64,000 nt of DNA from Pogonophryne albipinna (Eukaryota > Chordata > Actinopteri > Perciformes > Artedidraconidae), in assembly GCA_028583405.1 (NCBI GenBank), contig JAPTMU010000165.1, forward strand, positions 323,501 through 387,500, given 5' to 3'. The notes beneath the pieces were generated by a model, which was not told where the DNA came from, searched no databases, and saw nothing but the letters and a program-made list of their open reading frames with translations. The position numbers were made by a program, and so were the translations under genes. Numbering within the stretch: the stretch's first letter is position 1; each line of letters opens with the position of its first letter. This document shows positions 1 through 13,249 of this stretch, in pieces.

Positions 1-2222
1 CACTCACCACTATTTTTCCACCTGCCTCCTTGAGACCTCTGATATGCAAACCTTGAATGCAAACTTCATTTTGCACAGAGCTGTAAAGGGCAGTATCTCC
101 CTGCTGTACATTGACCATCCTCAGGACCCCATAACAAACCTGTTGTACTACTTATATGACTGGTTTCCATGGAAATGTACCTGGGGAGCAACTCTTGGCT
201 CCAACTGCACAAATGGGTTTTGCATCACATTGAACTTTAGAGAGCACCGCACTTATCAGTTACCAAAAGTTGCTGTGAAAATGTCTCGTCTTGCCTGCAA
301 AATGCTCTTTATGGCTCCCTGCTGGGGATAATGTATTTAAACCTTGTGAATGTTCTGCAGACACATTTTGTGTTAGCAGTGAACAGTTTGCAGATAGAAC
401 TCCCCCACACTGTCTTGCTTAATGCTGAAATATATATGTGAACGTCTCAGTCAGGTGTGAGCAGTATAAAAACACTTCCATACACAATACATAGTGCTGC
501 CTCAACAGAGTGGTGCGGTAATAAGTCTCAAACTCTGAAATTAGTAAGCATCTTACCACTTCCTGTTCCCTTGTCTTCTTTTCGAACGCATCTGTGGATA
601 GAAGGTCTGTGGTTAACACTAGCGTAAGAGATTTTCATGTTTTGTTCCACAACATAAAATGGGTCAGTAAATACCCTACTGGTGAATTTCCGAAAGCTTT
701 TATGTGTCTTAAAAATGGCAGTTGCTAACAAGTAACTAAATTAGCCGCTTTAGCATAGCTGTGGTGACATGTAGCCATGCGACCGTGATGTAGTTCATTT
801 ACAAACTAATGTTAGCTTTTCCCGTCCGGCGATTTCATTTACTTAAAGAAATCCACAAAATGGTGTTAATATGGAGATTATTTTTGCTTAACACAATGTG
901 TAAGTATCAGTAATGTGTAACAGTAAACGTTTGTCGAAGGAGCCCTTGCTATGCTAGCTTCTGGGTGGTCCTACAATAATTTGTCCTCACTGCACCACTC
1001 TGTCATCCAATCAGGGCACTGCTGATTGGTTTGACAGATGATCACCCTACCATTTCTGAAAGGATTTATGGAAGTGTTGTGATGCTGCCCGTATATCTCA
1101 TGGTCGAAAAGACCAAAATGTTGTAATACAACTATTTCAGCAGTGAGTGGGAGGGTGTGGGGAATGTTTTTTAACTGTTTTCTAGATTGCACCTTCCTCA
1201 ATACAATTGGGTTGAGAATACATATTTTTGGATTGAATATAACGCTTATCTGTTGTGTTGTGTGCGGTTACACATACCTTACTTAAGAAGACATTAATGG
1301 TCTCCAAGAAGAAGCTGTCAAAAGCAACTTTTTACCAGAAGCTCACCTCCCAGACTTCTCTAACTCAACATGTAGGTATTTTTGTGTTTGGTTAGCTGCA
1401 GGAATGAAAGACCATCTAATTGTTAAGGAGCTATGCAAGACAGACCAGTGAGGAGACTGACCTTTGGGTCCTGCTGCTATCTACAGATATAGCAGAGAAA
1501 CAAGATTTTATTAGAAGAGAAATGCAGACAGAGGACATGCAGCAGACTGTAGGGGCAACGGCTGGATGACAATACTTTAATTAATTTAACCACAACACTT
1601 CCACAGTATCGTCTAATATTCTCAGGCATTGTGATTCTTGCTCAAGCGACAAAAGGCGTGGCCTCTGAGTTGGAACACAGTGATGTTACTGTTTCTATTG
1701 TTTGTAATGGACCTTCTATAATTGAATATTAAATTAGTTTCTAACCACCCTACATTTACTGCTGTCTGGGCATTGTGCCTGTTAGTATCAGAGTCTTAAC
1801 AGGACCGCATGTCCTGCCAAAGACTGGCCCAGAACTCTACATAAGGAACAACTCTAGCATAACAGCACCACAGATGACTAGCTTGTTCCAATGGACCATT
1901 AATCTTGTGGAGCTGTAATTAGTGTCAACATTTAATTTGACTGATGATTATGAAGACAGATACAATTTATCATCAGTGTTATGAACATTTCCAGAAATGA
2001 ATATCATAATCCAATCTGATTGAGATTAATCAATTTGACAATACGGGAAAATGATATGATCTCCTGTGAACTTTGATCTTTAGTGTCAAACTGAATGGAC
2101 AAAAAATCATGTGACTAAGAGTAGCCTATACTCATAGTCAAGTTTTTTTGCGGCCTGTGCTCAAAAAGGGGAAGTATGTAGACGACATGGTTTGTTCTGT
2201 AGTTTTGTCATCATCATTCCAG

Positions 2223-4406
2223 AGGCCTGTACTATGAAGCAGGATTTTCGCTTAACTTCAGGGAAAACTCGGGGTTTCCGGTCCTACGACGCTGGTTCTC
2301 TTTTTAGCAGGCTTGATCTCCATGGTAACTTATGCTGAGCGGCTAACCTGCCCCGGAGCAGGTTAGGTTGCAGGCTAAGAGATCAACTCAGTGAAAGCAC
2401 TGCCTGCTGACCAATCAGAGCTCAGTGTGCGGAGTTTAAAGCGATCAAGTCATATTACAGGAGAAAGGACATACAGAAGAGCTGCCGTTGCAGGAAAGAC
2501 GGCCGGCAGAAATCACCGACTGTGTGAACGTGAACATTAATAGAATATCACCTCCCATCTTCAGAGCAATCTGACTATTATAACATTAGCGTTAAGAAAG
2601 CTTACTTAATGTTAAACCCCAAGGTCCCCGTCGGCGGGGACCCTGTTTTTTTTTCTTCACGACACTGTGTCTCAGGGGATCTTAATATTTAAGAACCTAT
2701 TAATGTGTTATACCAGATTAACAGAAATAATCTCAGCTAACTGACGATATAAACAATTTTTACCAAAACAAAACACAAGTCTCATAAGAAGCATCTAAAT
2801 GACCCCTTAGCGAAAAATGCTAACGGACATTGGCACAGAACTCAAGATAAAAGTACCCTTATTACTTATCGTAGCTGCACAAGATATCCGATTAAAGCTG
2901 AGGTTCCACAGATTATTTAGGTATATAGTATCATCACTGAGTGATCCGGACTCGCGACAGGGGAAGCAAATACAGACATCACAACACGTACCTTTACGGA
3001 GCTTCTAGGGAGATCGTCTCACCGTAGCTGTCAATCTGATCAAAAGAAATGTTTAATGGCATTAAAACGAGAAAAAACGCGGCTGAATCGGTTAATCCAT
3101 AGGTTTTTAACGTCTCTGTATAAAAAAATTATTTCATTTATAATCCATAATTCCATTTTTATGTAAAAATCGGAGAGAAAATGTTAGCTGCTAATGGTAG
3201 CCACCAGAGTGGCTGCTTTTTCCGGTCGAGGCTATGCGGCAGTCTAATACACACACATTACCAAATAAGGATTATGTGGGAGTTCCCCTCGATTCCATTG
3301 GCTCTGACGGTTAGAAAGAGATGTCACATGTCAAAATCCAGCAAGGGGGGCCAGAGATATGGAAAATCCACCCAAATGGTCCCAGAAGAGGTTTTTTTTT
3401 GCTAAATCTGTCTAAAAAGGTCAAATATCTCTTGTTTTGCATCAATCTTGATACAGGGTACTTATTATATGTTGTACTTTGGATTCCTAAAGCTTTTAGT
3501 CTACTAACCCATCATCCAAGGTTAGTTTTCACTATAAGTACAACATATTTTTTGGACGGACACGGACACTATAATTTACAGTTTTTTACCATGTTCAATC
3601 TGAATTTTCTTTAAAATAAAAAACATCTATATTTAATCTGACTTTTCTACATCCAACTCACAGGTTTATCATTACTTTGAGAAAAAAGATTATTAATTTA
3701 ACCCTTTTAGAAGGGAAGATATGGTCATTTGTTCTGGCAATGTCATTTTCGAGCCTGAAACCTGAAAAACAGGCTCGGGGTAACCGAATCAAAGTAACAG
3801 TACAGTCCGTGGCATATCACATCATAATGTATCATATATTTCCTTATCTGAGTCAGCTGAGCCGTATCTGGCCGTGCAACACTCAGTGTCACATACTGTA
3901 TGCAGAAGTATTATTTTAAGCAACACATTAAGTTGACAAAACACTCGAGTCAAATGTAATTAAAGTCAGATCCACTCGTGTCTTAGACGGGGCAGTGATA
4001 TCATAAACCTATTAATGTACGCATTCAAACACTTTTTCTTTTACCAGCTGTGTTCACCTTGCAGGTGCAGCTATGTGGCTTTGATCCTGGATAAAGTGTT
4101 TGAGTCATGGATGTTTAAAGTTTAACTTCTTCATATGTCTAATATTATAGTTGACTTTTCATTTAGGAAGTATGACGCTGCGCTGTCAGTACGGTTCTCC
4201 ATGTTTGTGATTGGTCGAATGCTCCAAATACCACCCCTTTCATGTGAACGCGCACCTAACTAGATAGGGCACGGCTGGCTTGAGCGATCCACTTGATAAC
4301 CCGCGTCGTAGTACAGTTTAGCGAGAGCGCGTATGTTTTGGATTAGGCCAACCGGCTAACTCAAACATATCCAGGTTAGGTTGAACCAGCTTCGTAGTAC
4401 AGGCCT
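2223..4406. mobile_element. Harbinger-like non-autonomous DNA transposon, CAG target duplication
   Basis: The left end AGGCCTGTACTATGAAGC and the right end (reverse complement AGGCCTGTACTACGAAGC) form terminal inverted repeats. Direct CAG copies at 2220-2222 and 4407-4409 are a 3-bp target-site duplication. That size and the TIR style fit PIF/Harbinger elements in fish. No transposase frame is present. About 1.17 kb of the interior (2612-3783) is a separate nested element, so the original was about 1 kb. The right half (3849-4300) recurs at 34198-35590. Family assignment is inferred from TSD length. Confidence 0.75.
2612..3783. mobile_element. TTAA-target element with terminal hairpins, copy A
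   Basis: Starts at TTAA then ACCCC and ends at GGGG followed by GTAA, a decayed TTAA. The left end carries a CCCCG/CGGGG hairpin (2626-2640). The right end carries GAGCCTG...CAGGCTC (3751-3777). Collinear copies lie at 39428-41411 and 49980-51089. There is no coding content. The TTAA target suggests piggyBac- or Kolobok-type mobilisation, but long terminal inverted repeats are absent. It is nested in the Harbinger-like element 2223-4406. Confidence 0.7.
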
Positions 4407-4879
4407 CAGGTCTGGAAACATGGAAACACTGCTATGTCTGAGCATGTCTGATGGGCAAGAATCAAAAGAAGACAGTCAATCTGACAGGTTTAAATCAAAC
4501 ATCCTTATTTGACAAAACTAAGCAAATCAATTATTGAAAAACATGCTATCTGTAACGTGTCGCAGATTGATGTACTTGCCATAGTTGGACTTGCACTAGT
4601 TTGATGCGAAGGGATTGGTTCAATTATTTGTTAAAAACAAACTTTGTTCAGTTTTAGTTTTCCCTCCAAAAAAAGTGGTTTGGAGAAGAATACAATTCTG
4701 GTTGGGGTAAAAAAAAAGTCCCAGTGCTTTTGTAGATTAACATTGCAGTAGATATACCTGTTATCCCGAAACTCTAGACAGTGGTTATATAGCCCTTTGA
4801 GGTTCCAAAGATAGCTTAAACCGGACGGTTACAAGGCTAATGGCATAGGCCTGAAGATGCTAATGCTATCTCATGCCAA

Positions 4880-5690
4880 CCCAGTCTCACGGCATTTCGT
4901 GTTATAGTCACGACATTTAATCTATTGCTTCGTGTTCACCAACACGATTTCCCCCTTTTTTTCGTGTCACACAGAACGATTTTAAGAGCAATGTATTTCT
5001 ATTGGTAGTATGTTTCGTGCCTGCAGCACGTCTTTTTTCGGGTCGTGGAAGACCGGAAGCTGTGGGGTTCATAAAAACATGTTCTTACTCAATATCAAGC
5101 CACAATTATTGCTTTTATTTTAAATCGTATAATGTCGGACTTTTTTTGTCGTCCACGAGGAAAAGAAATGGGGCTCAGAGCCTCAGAATACTGAAATCTG
5201 TATTTTTTTAAATCTTTTTTTCCTTCTAATTTGTTATTCTTTTCTAAATAACACACTGTTATTTACTCACCAATAACACACAATTATCCTTGTTTTTATT
5301 TATTTGTTTAATTCCATAATCCCGGGCTTTTTTGGTGTCCGTCAGGAACTGAATTTCTAAATAAAAATAACCGGAAACAGACGTAGGCCTATAAGGGACA
5401 TTTCGAGCATCATTGCGATGCACAGCCACTGAACTGATTACCCAAGATCCTCAGCTATGGTTTAAGCTTGCTGATTGCATGTTTTAGCCGCAATGCATGT
5501 AGGGATATGGTGTTAATGCGATATGAAATCCGAAAAAGATTTCTGAGTTTAGGATGGCCGAAGACACTACGCTACCCATAATCCCCAGCTATCGTTTAGG
5601 ACTACTGTCCCCGTGATTAATCTTCAAGCTCTGGGATTGGATGTTGGAGTGGCAGTGCGCCAAGGTTACGCCGAGCGTCAAACAGCTGTT
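4880..5690. repeat. unclassified interspersed repeat
   Basis: GC-richer than its surroundings. It includes a block (5551-5605) matching 55108-55162 over about 55 bases with about three differences, and a weaker internal echo at 5436-5466 (acccaagatcctcagctatgg). No TIRs, tail or reading frame were recognised. Boundaries are approximate. Confidence 0.45.
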
Positions 5691-6399
5691 TGAAATGGAA
5701 CGAAACCATGCCAGACTATCCAAAACTGGAATCGAACGCCCCCCCCATTATTATTGTAACTGTTAAGATTTACAAAATAGTGAGTTTGACTATTCCTCTT
5801 TTTCTTACGTGTCTACTGCCTACTGTTCTCTTTTTTCATTGGTGGCAAACTTATTTAAATCCCTTTTTAAATTATATAACAATGATAGTTACATTGGGTA
5901 GCAGTGTATTTTCCCAATTGTTCTAGCACATTGCCTGTTACCCACACCAACTGTTGATCAGGAATATAATGTGTAATACATTTGCATTATTAGCAGACTT
6001 TGCAGTAATATGTGTTCCATCCCATTGTAAGCTTGTCGAGCACCAGATAGAAACAAATAGTGACTTGAGGGTCCTTTAAGATAAGCATGACATAAATGAA
6101 GCATACAGTGAATCTCATCACACTTATTTCTGACTTTGGGGTATTATGTGTCCTGTTGATACCTTCTGTGAGTGATGTGTGTATGTGTGTGTAGTATTTG
6201 GCTGTTTTTACTGGATAATATGCATTTGAATGCTTGTGGCATGTGACAGCATATTGTTATTTCAAACCTACAGCAGATGTAGAGATGTGAAAAGCATGTA
6301 TTCTGCCTGGAGCTGTTTCTGTGTCGGGCCTCTATCTGACACTGGTTATCTTCTCTTCCATCCTCTCCCTCCCGTTGTCTCTCTGTCTCCCTCCCTTAG

Positions 6400-6545
6400 G
6401 CATGCCCGGCTTCATAAAGTCCCCTGATGACCAGACGGGGATTTCGGGAGGAGTGGCGTCGTTCGTATGCCAGGCCGTGGGTGAGCCCAAACCCCGCATC
6501 ACCTGGATGAAGAAGGGGAAGAAAGTCAGCTCTCAGCGCTTTGAG
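6400..6545 (+). CDS. ptprf: ptprf (LAR) exon: first half of Ig-like domain 1
   Basis: Internal coding exon of a LAR-type receptor protein tyrosine phosphatase, a cell-surface axon-guidance and synapse-organising receptor. A pyrimidine-rich tract ending in AG at 6398-6399 is the acceptor; GT at 6546-6547 is the donor. Two bases complete a split codon, then 48 codons follow from 6402, leaving in phase 0. The peptide holds the B-strand Ig cysteine (FVC, residue 23), the core tryptophan (W35) and the basic loop KKGKK (37-41). In this family that loop is the known heparan/chondroitin sulfate contact. The stretch [14 protein letters not shown] matches PTPRF better than PTPRD or PTPRS, both of which I recall as having WNKKGKKV. 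Teleosts often keep two ptprf copies, and I cannot tell which this is. The upstream signal-peptide exon is outside the window. The ATG at 6402 is internal, not a start. Confidence 0.93.
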
Positions 6546-9221
6546 GTATGGCTAGGGAGCAGGCCTCAAAGCCCCCTGTCTGATATGTTACAGTGTTTAT
6601 GTGTGTGTGCGGACAAAGAGCAGGATAGGTCATTTTGCTTTCATTTTTATATTCCCAGCGTGTCCACATTCTCTCTCGAGTGGATGTGTGTTAATCGAGG
6701 CTGAGCTGTAGGCTGCAGCTTTATTGACTAATTACCACCATGCACAGAAACCTATAGAGCAGCTTTTTTGCGTTTAGGGCCTGTTTGAAAACCACTGAAT
6801 GCAAATCAATGAAATTACAATACACTAATGAGAGCACATGAGGCCCAGCATCACAACGAGTAAGTCTGCAGGTTAAAGAGTGGAACCGACGGCTTACAGA
6901 GGTGATAACTCCACTGTAGAGGGACCAGAGGCCGGCACATGATCTCAGCTTTGTTCAGTTTGTTATACCAAGTTTATTTAAGAGAAACATGACACCTATT
7001 ACCTTAAATCTCCAAGGTGCCAGCAGCTACAGTATCATTGATATTTTCAGTAAGATATTTGGACTTGTGTTAAAGAATACATGGTCTTTGTAATGGAAAT
7101 ACATACAAAATATCACACATTTGATCTTAATGTTACAGATGAGACCAATAACATACTTTTTATGAACTCACATGCTCTCAATTTTACAGATTAGATGGAC
7201 TTCAAAACTGCACTATTAAATTATAATTGTACACTTATAAAGTAAAAATGATATCATTCCAGACAGTATACGTCGGTCAAAACTAGAGTAGTAAGTATGG
7301 ACTTCAGGAATGTTCAAACATAAATTAGAACACATGCAGCAGAACTATGTGTTACAGTCAAATGAGTTCCTGAGGAAAGGAAAATGTGTCCAAAATAGTT
7401 TAAATAAATATGGTTAAAAAAGATAAAGCTATAAAACAACATAAAGCTGAGGTATGAATACTAAATGAAGATTTGTTTAGCGCGTTTCGGATATAAATAA
7501 CACGTATTTAGTTTAGTTTCTTTGTTTTATTTTCAGGATATACATTTTTGATCAAAATAATGAATGTGAAAAGAGTTAGCAATCGGTATGAGTTTGTAAC
7601 TACTTCAAAAGGAAAGAGTTAAATATTTGTATACGTGTAATAATTCATTTTGAAATGTAACCGGAATTAACAACATCTAAACAAAACATTTGTATCATAA
7701 TAATATTTGCTGTTTGCTCTGGCATTTAAAGAACAACATAATTGGGTATTGAAAGAGAAAAAAGTAGATGTATATGCAGAGTAAATACAAATAAAAAAGT
7801 CACACAACAAGTGTATTTGCCTGAAATACACAAGTTCTAAACTGAGCATTCTGCCATTCTAGAGTCTGGACACCTGGATTTGAATTTAGCATACTCTGTA
7901 CCGAGAGGCCTATGGTTCCTTATAATAGCAAATTTCCAAATACTGCAGATATCCACCATAATTCGGGGAGGCATTTTAAAAACTCTCCCTGGTGGTCCAT
8001 ATTTAATGTAATGGAATACCTGCTACCATAACCAGAAAGCTTGGTTTTTTTGTGCACTGTAGTATCTTTCTATAATCTGGATATTTTATTCATGCAGCTG
8101 TATAAGCGGACCCAGCAGCCTGCCTGATTGACTGTATGAGGCTTCCTGCAGCACTGTGGACAGCAGGAAGGCTCATTAGCTGCCAGCCAACCCAAATGAC
8201 TTCCAGTGAAGTGACTCGACATGAGTCCTGTGTAGACAGAGACACTTGGTTCATGTCGTTGTGGGTAATAGGAATTCTCTTCCACCTGTCTGCTCTGTGT
8301 TACTCAAACTGAAGGCTACCCTGTGTGTGGGGTGGAAGAACCCCTCCCCACTGCAGGGACACAGTCTAGCTCTCAATCCTATATATATTATTCAGTAGAA
8401 TCCGGATTTCAGGATTTCAGATGGATACATAGAAAAATATTGTTTAATCAAGATCAATCAGGGCTCAAAGACTCAAGCAAACCATTTAAATGATCTGTCT
8501 TTACATATCCCTAAGTACATTACTGATCTTGGCCCTGTAATCTCAACCCTTACTGGCAAATGTATCACCTGGGCAGAAGAATCCGGCTTCTTTGGATTTT
8601 TCCAGATTTTTGCTTTGTATCTAGAGACAGAATGTTTACGTGTGGTATACGTTATAACACGTGACTCAGTGATGATGCATCACATAACATATTGTCATCA
8701 ATTACTTACTTTTACACATATTTGTTAAAAGGTCACTGTTATTGTCCCATCAGGTGTGTGACCTTTGCTGGAACCTGAAGATGAATCAGAGTTACCGGTT
8801 TTGTACCCTAATCCATATTTTTATAAGGAAATTGTCACACGTTTAAAAAATACCTCACGCTGAGGTAATCAAGTTTGCACACCAACCTCAAAAACTAGAT
8901 TTTATTCATGGATATTAAGACAAAGAAATGAAAGTATCTTAAGGATAACATGTTCAAGTGAAAACACTCATGTTATCTGAGACGGCAAATATTGAGCCAA
9001 TATTATCGTGTAGTTGTAGATAACACTAAACAGCTTAGATTAGATCAGATATATCTCTATAACTGATCTCAAAATGGAATTACATGTTTATCAGGTCAGT
9101 ACCATACTATCAGATAATACAATAAATAAATACAAATAGTAAACACAGATCAAAACATAAAATATGTGCGTCGTTTTCATAACGGGTTTCTGCATTTTTG
9201 GGTATTTGTCAAAAACCTTTG

Positions 9222-11085
9222 GAAGATAATAATAATAATAATAGCTTGGATTTAAATAGTGCCTTTCATGGGACCCAAGGTTGCTTTCAAAGAAAAACAG
9301 GAGTAAAAACAAACAAATAAAATCAAAAGGCAGTCAGACAAATAGTCAGATAGACAAAATAACAAATCAATTAGGGGCCGAAGGCCTTGACAAACAGATG
9401 GGACTTGAGGGCCCTTTTGAAGCCATCAAGCGTGGGGATGTTGCGGATCTCCGCAGGGAGAGCGTTCCAGAGGGTGGGGGCTGCCACACTGAAGGCTCTG
9501 TCCCCGAAGGTTCGCAGGTTGGTGCGGGGGGTGGTAAGCAGGCCAGAGTCTGAAGACCGCAGGTTCCGGGGTGGGGCATGTGGGCGGAGGAGGTCCGATA
9601 AGTACTGGGGGGCATGGGCATGGAAGGACTTGTAGGTAAGGAGGAGGACTTTGTAGGTTATGCGGGACTTGACCGGCAGCCAGTGGAGGTGGATGAGGGT
9701 GGGAGTGTTGTGCTGCCACGGCTTTGTATGTGTGAGTACCCTAGCAGCACAGTTTTGAACATACTGGAGCCTGTCCAGGGTTTTGTTGGGGACCCCAAAC
9801 AGGACACCATTGTAGTAGTCCAAGCGGGAGGTGACTAAAGCATGTACTAAGGTTTCTGCAACTGACTCCAAGAGTGACGGTCAGAGTCTGGCAATGTTCT
9901 TTAGATGGAAAAAGGCGGATTTGGTGACAGACTTGATGTGGGAGTGGAAGGAAAGGGTGGAGTCAAAGATGACACCCAGTTTGCAGACTTCAGGAGATGG
10001 GGAGATGGAGCAGCCGTCAACCTCAAGGATGAAGTCACCAACCTTCTGGAGCAGTGCCTTGGGTGCCACAACCATGAGCTCTGTTTTCCTGATGTTGAGT
10101 TTGAGACGACATCCTGCAGGCAGTTGACGAGAGACGGGGGGGGGGGAGCTGGGAGGATGGAGTAGTGCTGAGATATAATTGGGTATCATCAGCGTAGCAG
10201 TGGAAGTTGAGTCCATGATGGCGGATGATCTGGCCGAGGGGAAGCATGTACATGGTGAACAGGAGGGGGCCAAGCACAGAGCCCTGTGGTACACCGTGAT
10301 TGACAGGGGCTGGGGGGAATTTGAGCCATTAATGGTTACAAACTGTTCCCTGTTATGGAGGTAGGATGTGAACCAGGACAGGGCTGTGCCAGTGACACCT
10401 AGGAGGTCGGTGAGGAGGATGGTGTGGGAGATGGTGTCAAACGCTGCAGAGAGGTCCAGGAGGATGAGGATGCTGAGGCGGCCAGAGTCAGCAGCAATCA
10501 GGAGATCTTTGATGATCTTGATGAGGGCGGTCTCAGTGCTGTGTTGAAGTCTGAAGCCGGATTGGAAGGGCTCAAAGAGCTCATGGTTGGACATGTACAG
10601 ATGGACTACTCTTTCTAGAGTTTTACTTAGAAAGGGAAGGTTAGAGATCGGCCGGTGGTTGTGGAGGTCGTCGGGGTCCAGGCCAGGTTTTTTGAGGATG
10701 GGGGTGACTGAAGCAATTTTGAAGCTGGCGGGGACTATACCAGGAGCCAGAGAAGCGTTGATGATGACCACCATGTAGGGGCAGAGGGTGGGTAGGCAGT
10801 CCTTGACCAGGGCTGTGTGCATGGGGTCCAGGGAGTAGGTGGAGGTCTTGGTCGAGCTGACCAGTTTGGCCACTTGGTGAGCATCCACAGGGGAGAAGGA
10901 GTAGAGGTTGCAATGGGAGAGTAGCGGCGCTGGGGGTGTGTTGCCAGGTGGCTGAGGTGCAGGTAGAGTGGGAGGGCCAGGTGCCAAGAGCTGATGGCCT
11001 CGACTTTCGCCTGGAAGACGTCAAGGAATTTGGAGCACAGATCGGGAGCCCCATGAATTGCATCAACAACAGATGCCAACTGATA
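9222..11085 (-). mobile_element. 5'-truncated L2-like non-LTR retrotransposon
   Basis: Lies on the minus strand. Its 3' end is a (TAA)n/(ATT)n tail at 9226-9243 after a 3' UTR resembling fish L2/Maui LINE tails. Upstream are frames for the C-terminal region and the reverse-transcriptase palm. The 5' end is lost near 11085, as expected from incomplete reverse transcription. Frame breaks show it is dead. It sits in the intron antisense to ptprf. Confidence 0.88.
9371..11085 (-). pseudogene. L2-like LINE reverse transcriptase, broken
   Basis: Three frames together cover the RT region. 9881-10987 holds the RPISNLPFLSK finger motif and palm motif A ([10 protein letters not shown]). 10035-10277 holds LGPLLF (motif B end) and the catalytic motif [12 protein letters not shown], with YADD at about 10185-10196. 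9371-9871 holds the C-terminal tail with RLDYYNGVLFGVP, LHWLPV, and GDRAFSVAAPTLWNALP. Changes of frame near 10300 and at the G-run near 10137-10147 break the product. The endonuclease domain is missing. In an active element this protein nicks DNA and primes cDNA on it; this copy cannot. Confidence 0.88.
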
Positions 11086-11543
11086 AGCTGATTCATTTTA
11101 TTAATTTGTTTCCTAGGACAAAGGATTGAACAATTGTGACAGGTCATTTCAAAACAGCTTGGAATCAGTTGTTGTAGATATTGACAGCAAAATTCCTGAT
11201 GTACAAATAATTATACAGTGATTATATCCTAGCAGCTAAAGGATCTTCTTGTTCATAAAATCATAGATTTGCCTTGTTTTGGACTAGCGCTATGCCTTAC
11301 ACAAATGCACATAAATGATTAAATGTGGTCTCTTATTGCATTATCTCTCAACAAACAATATAAAACTACTGTGACTCTGTGTGCAAGGTTTCGGTGCAAG
11401 ACCGATTTTTTGCGAATGACAAAAAATACGGACTAGATGTACAAAGACTTTAAGGGAAATCTGAAACTTGTCCATATTCTCTGTTTTGATCTAAACTCCA
11501 CTTGTTTGACCTGGTTTCCTCAAATGGATGCTTCCCTGTGTGT

Positions 11544-11562
11544 GGGGGGGGGGGGGGGGGGG
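11544..11562 (+). repeat. 19-base G homopolymer
   Basis: An uninterrupted run of 19 G inside the Ig1 intron. It could fold as a G-quadruplex in transcript or DNA. Length is prone to sequencing error. Confidence 0.9.
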
Positions 11563-12548
11563 TTTACCTCCTACCAAGCTCCTTCATTAGAGGTGGAATG
11601 TGATTCCTGCCAGGCGGCTCGTTGGGTCACACACAACGCGGTGGGGCGGAAGTGTAAGGCCCAGTGCCCTGACCTCTGAGTATTTACCCCCCCAGCATTC
11701 CTTAAATCCCCTCACATACCTGTTATCCACTGAAGCTCATCACTGTACACATCCTCCTTTAGCTGATAGACACAATGACCATAATCTGTGAAATCTACCA
11801 ACCACCTTTTTACATTTTGAGCTGCTGTAAGTAAAGTAGTTTATTCTTCTCGATTAAGGTCTTAACTTTTAAACGTTTTAATTTCCCTCAGCTTGTTGAC
11901 ACATTGGGATGGCAAATCAACAAGAACAAACAAACAATACAAGGAAAAAACATTTTAGATTGTCACTACACATTGACAGTAAACATCGCGTTCACTGACA
12001 GATTTCCTGTACAATGAGGGACTATAAGCAACATTTCAGACTGCTTTTCTGGTTTTATCCAAAGCTGTGTTCCCATGTAAGTTTTGGTTATCATCTGCAT
12101 CGTCTTTGGGTTTGATTACCGCTGTAGTTGTGCATTGCTTGTATATAAACAAAAGAAAAGAGTATGAAAGACTGACTGACAACATTTAGCCTACAGAGAA
12201 CAGAACAGTTGTAATAAGCTAATGTGGGTAATGAAAATAAGTTTCTTAATGAATGAAAAGTCTGAGATAAAAGTCTCAAAATGACATGAAAAGGATATGT
12301 ATCTAGAGTACCTTGAAGCTTAGTCCACACAACACATCTAACAGTTCAGTGTTTGTTCTGCAATAGGAAACACTTTCTCATCAGTATTAGCTAAATTCAT
12401 ATTATTAATTCTCACAGAGTAAAGCTCTGCATGACACATTTATTGTATTTCAAATAACTTAGTTAGAATAGATTTATTTCAAACTGTTACAAAACCACAA
12501 AACTCCAAGGTTACAATACAGAATTAGTGATCTTCAATTATCTGTTAT

Positions 12549-13249
12549 TTAAAGTGGACCTATTATGCTATATTGGAAACATATATTATAGGGCCATACC
12601 TATAAAAACATGTCTGTGAAGTTTTTTGCTTAAAATACCAAACAGATCACCCATTGTAGCCATGCCTCATACTGCTCATACCCCACTTTTGCAGCCCTGT
12701 TAGAGAAACGCGGATCTTGGGTCCTTTGCTTGAAAAAATAAAAAAGAGGAGGCGGAGCTAATGCCTGATCAGAATTCTACCAGAGATAAAAGTTAAATTT
12801 GGTTGTGATAAAACGCCATCCTGTTCTAAACCACATCAAGGATTATTTCTGAAACAGTATGGAGCTGAAATGCTTTTTCTCTTGCGGGTTTATCACAAGG
12901 TGAGTTCCTTTTTTATTTCCTGCTTTTTAAACACACGTGCTCGACAGTACAGGTTAGCTCTGAGTGTTAGCGAGGCTTGCTCATGTAAACAAAGACGAGA
13001 TTACGTCCAAAACACGTCAGGCATTGTTTCTGATAGCAACTCTCTGTGGGTCCGCTGCCGATTTGACGTCATATCGGCAGCAAATCTGTATCCGCTCGTT
13101 GTACACCCGTTTTTAAAAGATTTGGGTACGGAGGAAAAGATAAAGGGTTTTATTTTCTGACGCTGCGTGAGTTCCCCGACGCACCGGGGACACATGTTTA
13201 TGTATAAAAGACATCAAAAAGTGCATTTTGCATGATAGGTCCCCTTTAA
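12549..13249. mobile_element. TTAA-flanked MITE (GGGGACCTATTATGC family)
   Basis: Flanked by TTAA at 12549-12552 and 13246-13249. Left end AGTGGACCTATTATGC; the right end in reverse complement reads AGGGGACCTATCATGC. Related ends occur at 18546, 34438, 35409, 43392, 52694, 58903 and 60218. No transposase frame. The TTAA target suggests piggyBac or Kolobok mobilisation. Confidence 0.8.

Larger units (their letters stand above)
1..6399 (+). other. ptprf: intron of ptprf upstream of the first Ig exon
   Basis: Non-coding sequence before the first recognisable exon. I see no conserved coding signal in 1-2219, 4410-4880 or 5700-6399; short open frames there show no domain or splice support. The last 60 bases are CT-rich and form the splice acceptor tract. 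The rest is occupied by the transposable elements listed separately. The transcription start and signal-peptide exon are not in view, so calling all of it intron is inference from the gene family's exon order. Confidence 0.75.

Noticed and set aside
44..331. 95-codon open frame near the window start
   Set aside because: No domain, no splice context, and composition like random intron; not supported as a gene.
6321..6399. In-frame coding extension upstream of the Ig exon
   Set aside because: The open frame continues upstream by chance through the CT-rich splice acceptor tract; the AG at 6398-6399 and homology mark the exon start.
9281..10778. Several plus-strand open frames of 60-98 codons
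   Set aside because: Antisense shadows of the minus-strand LINE reverse transcriptase.
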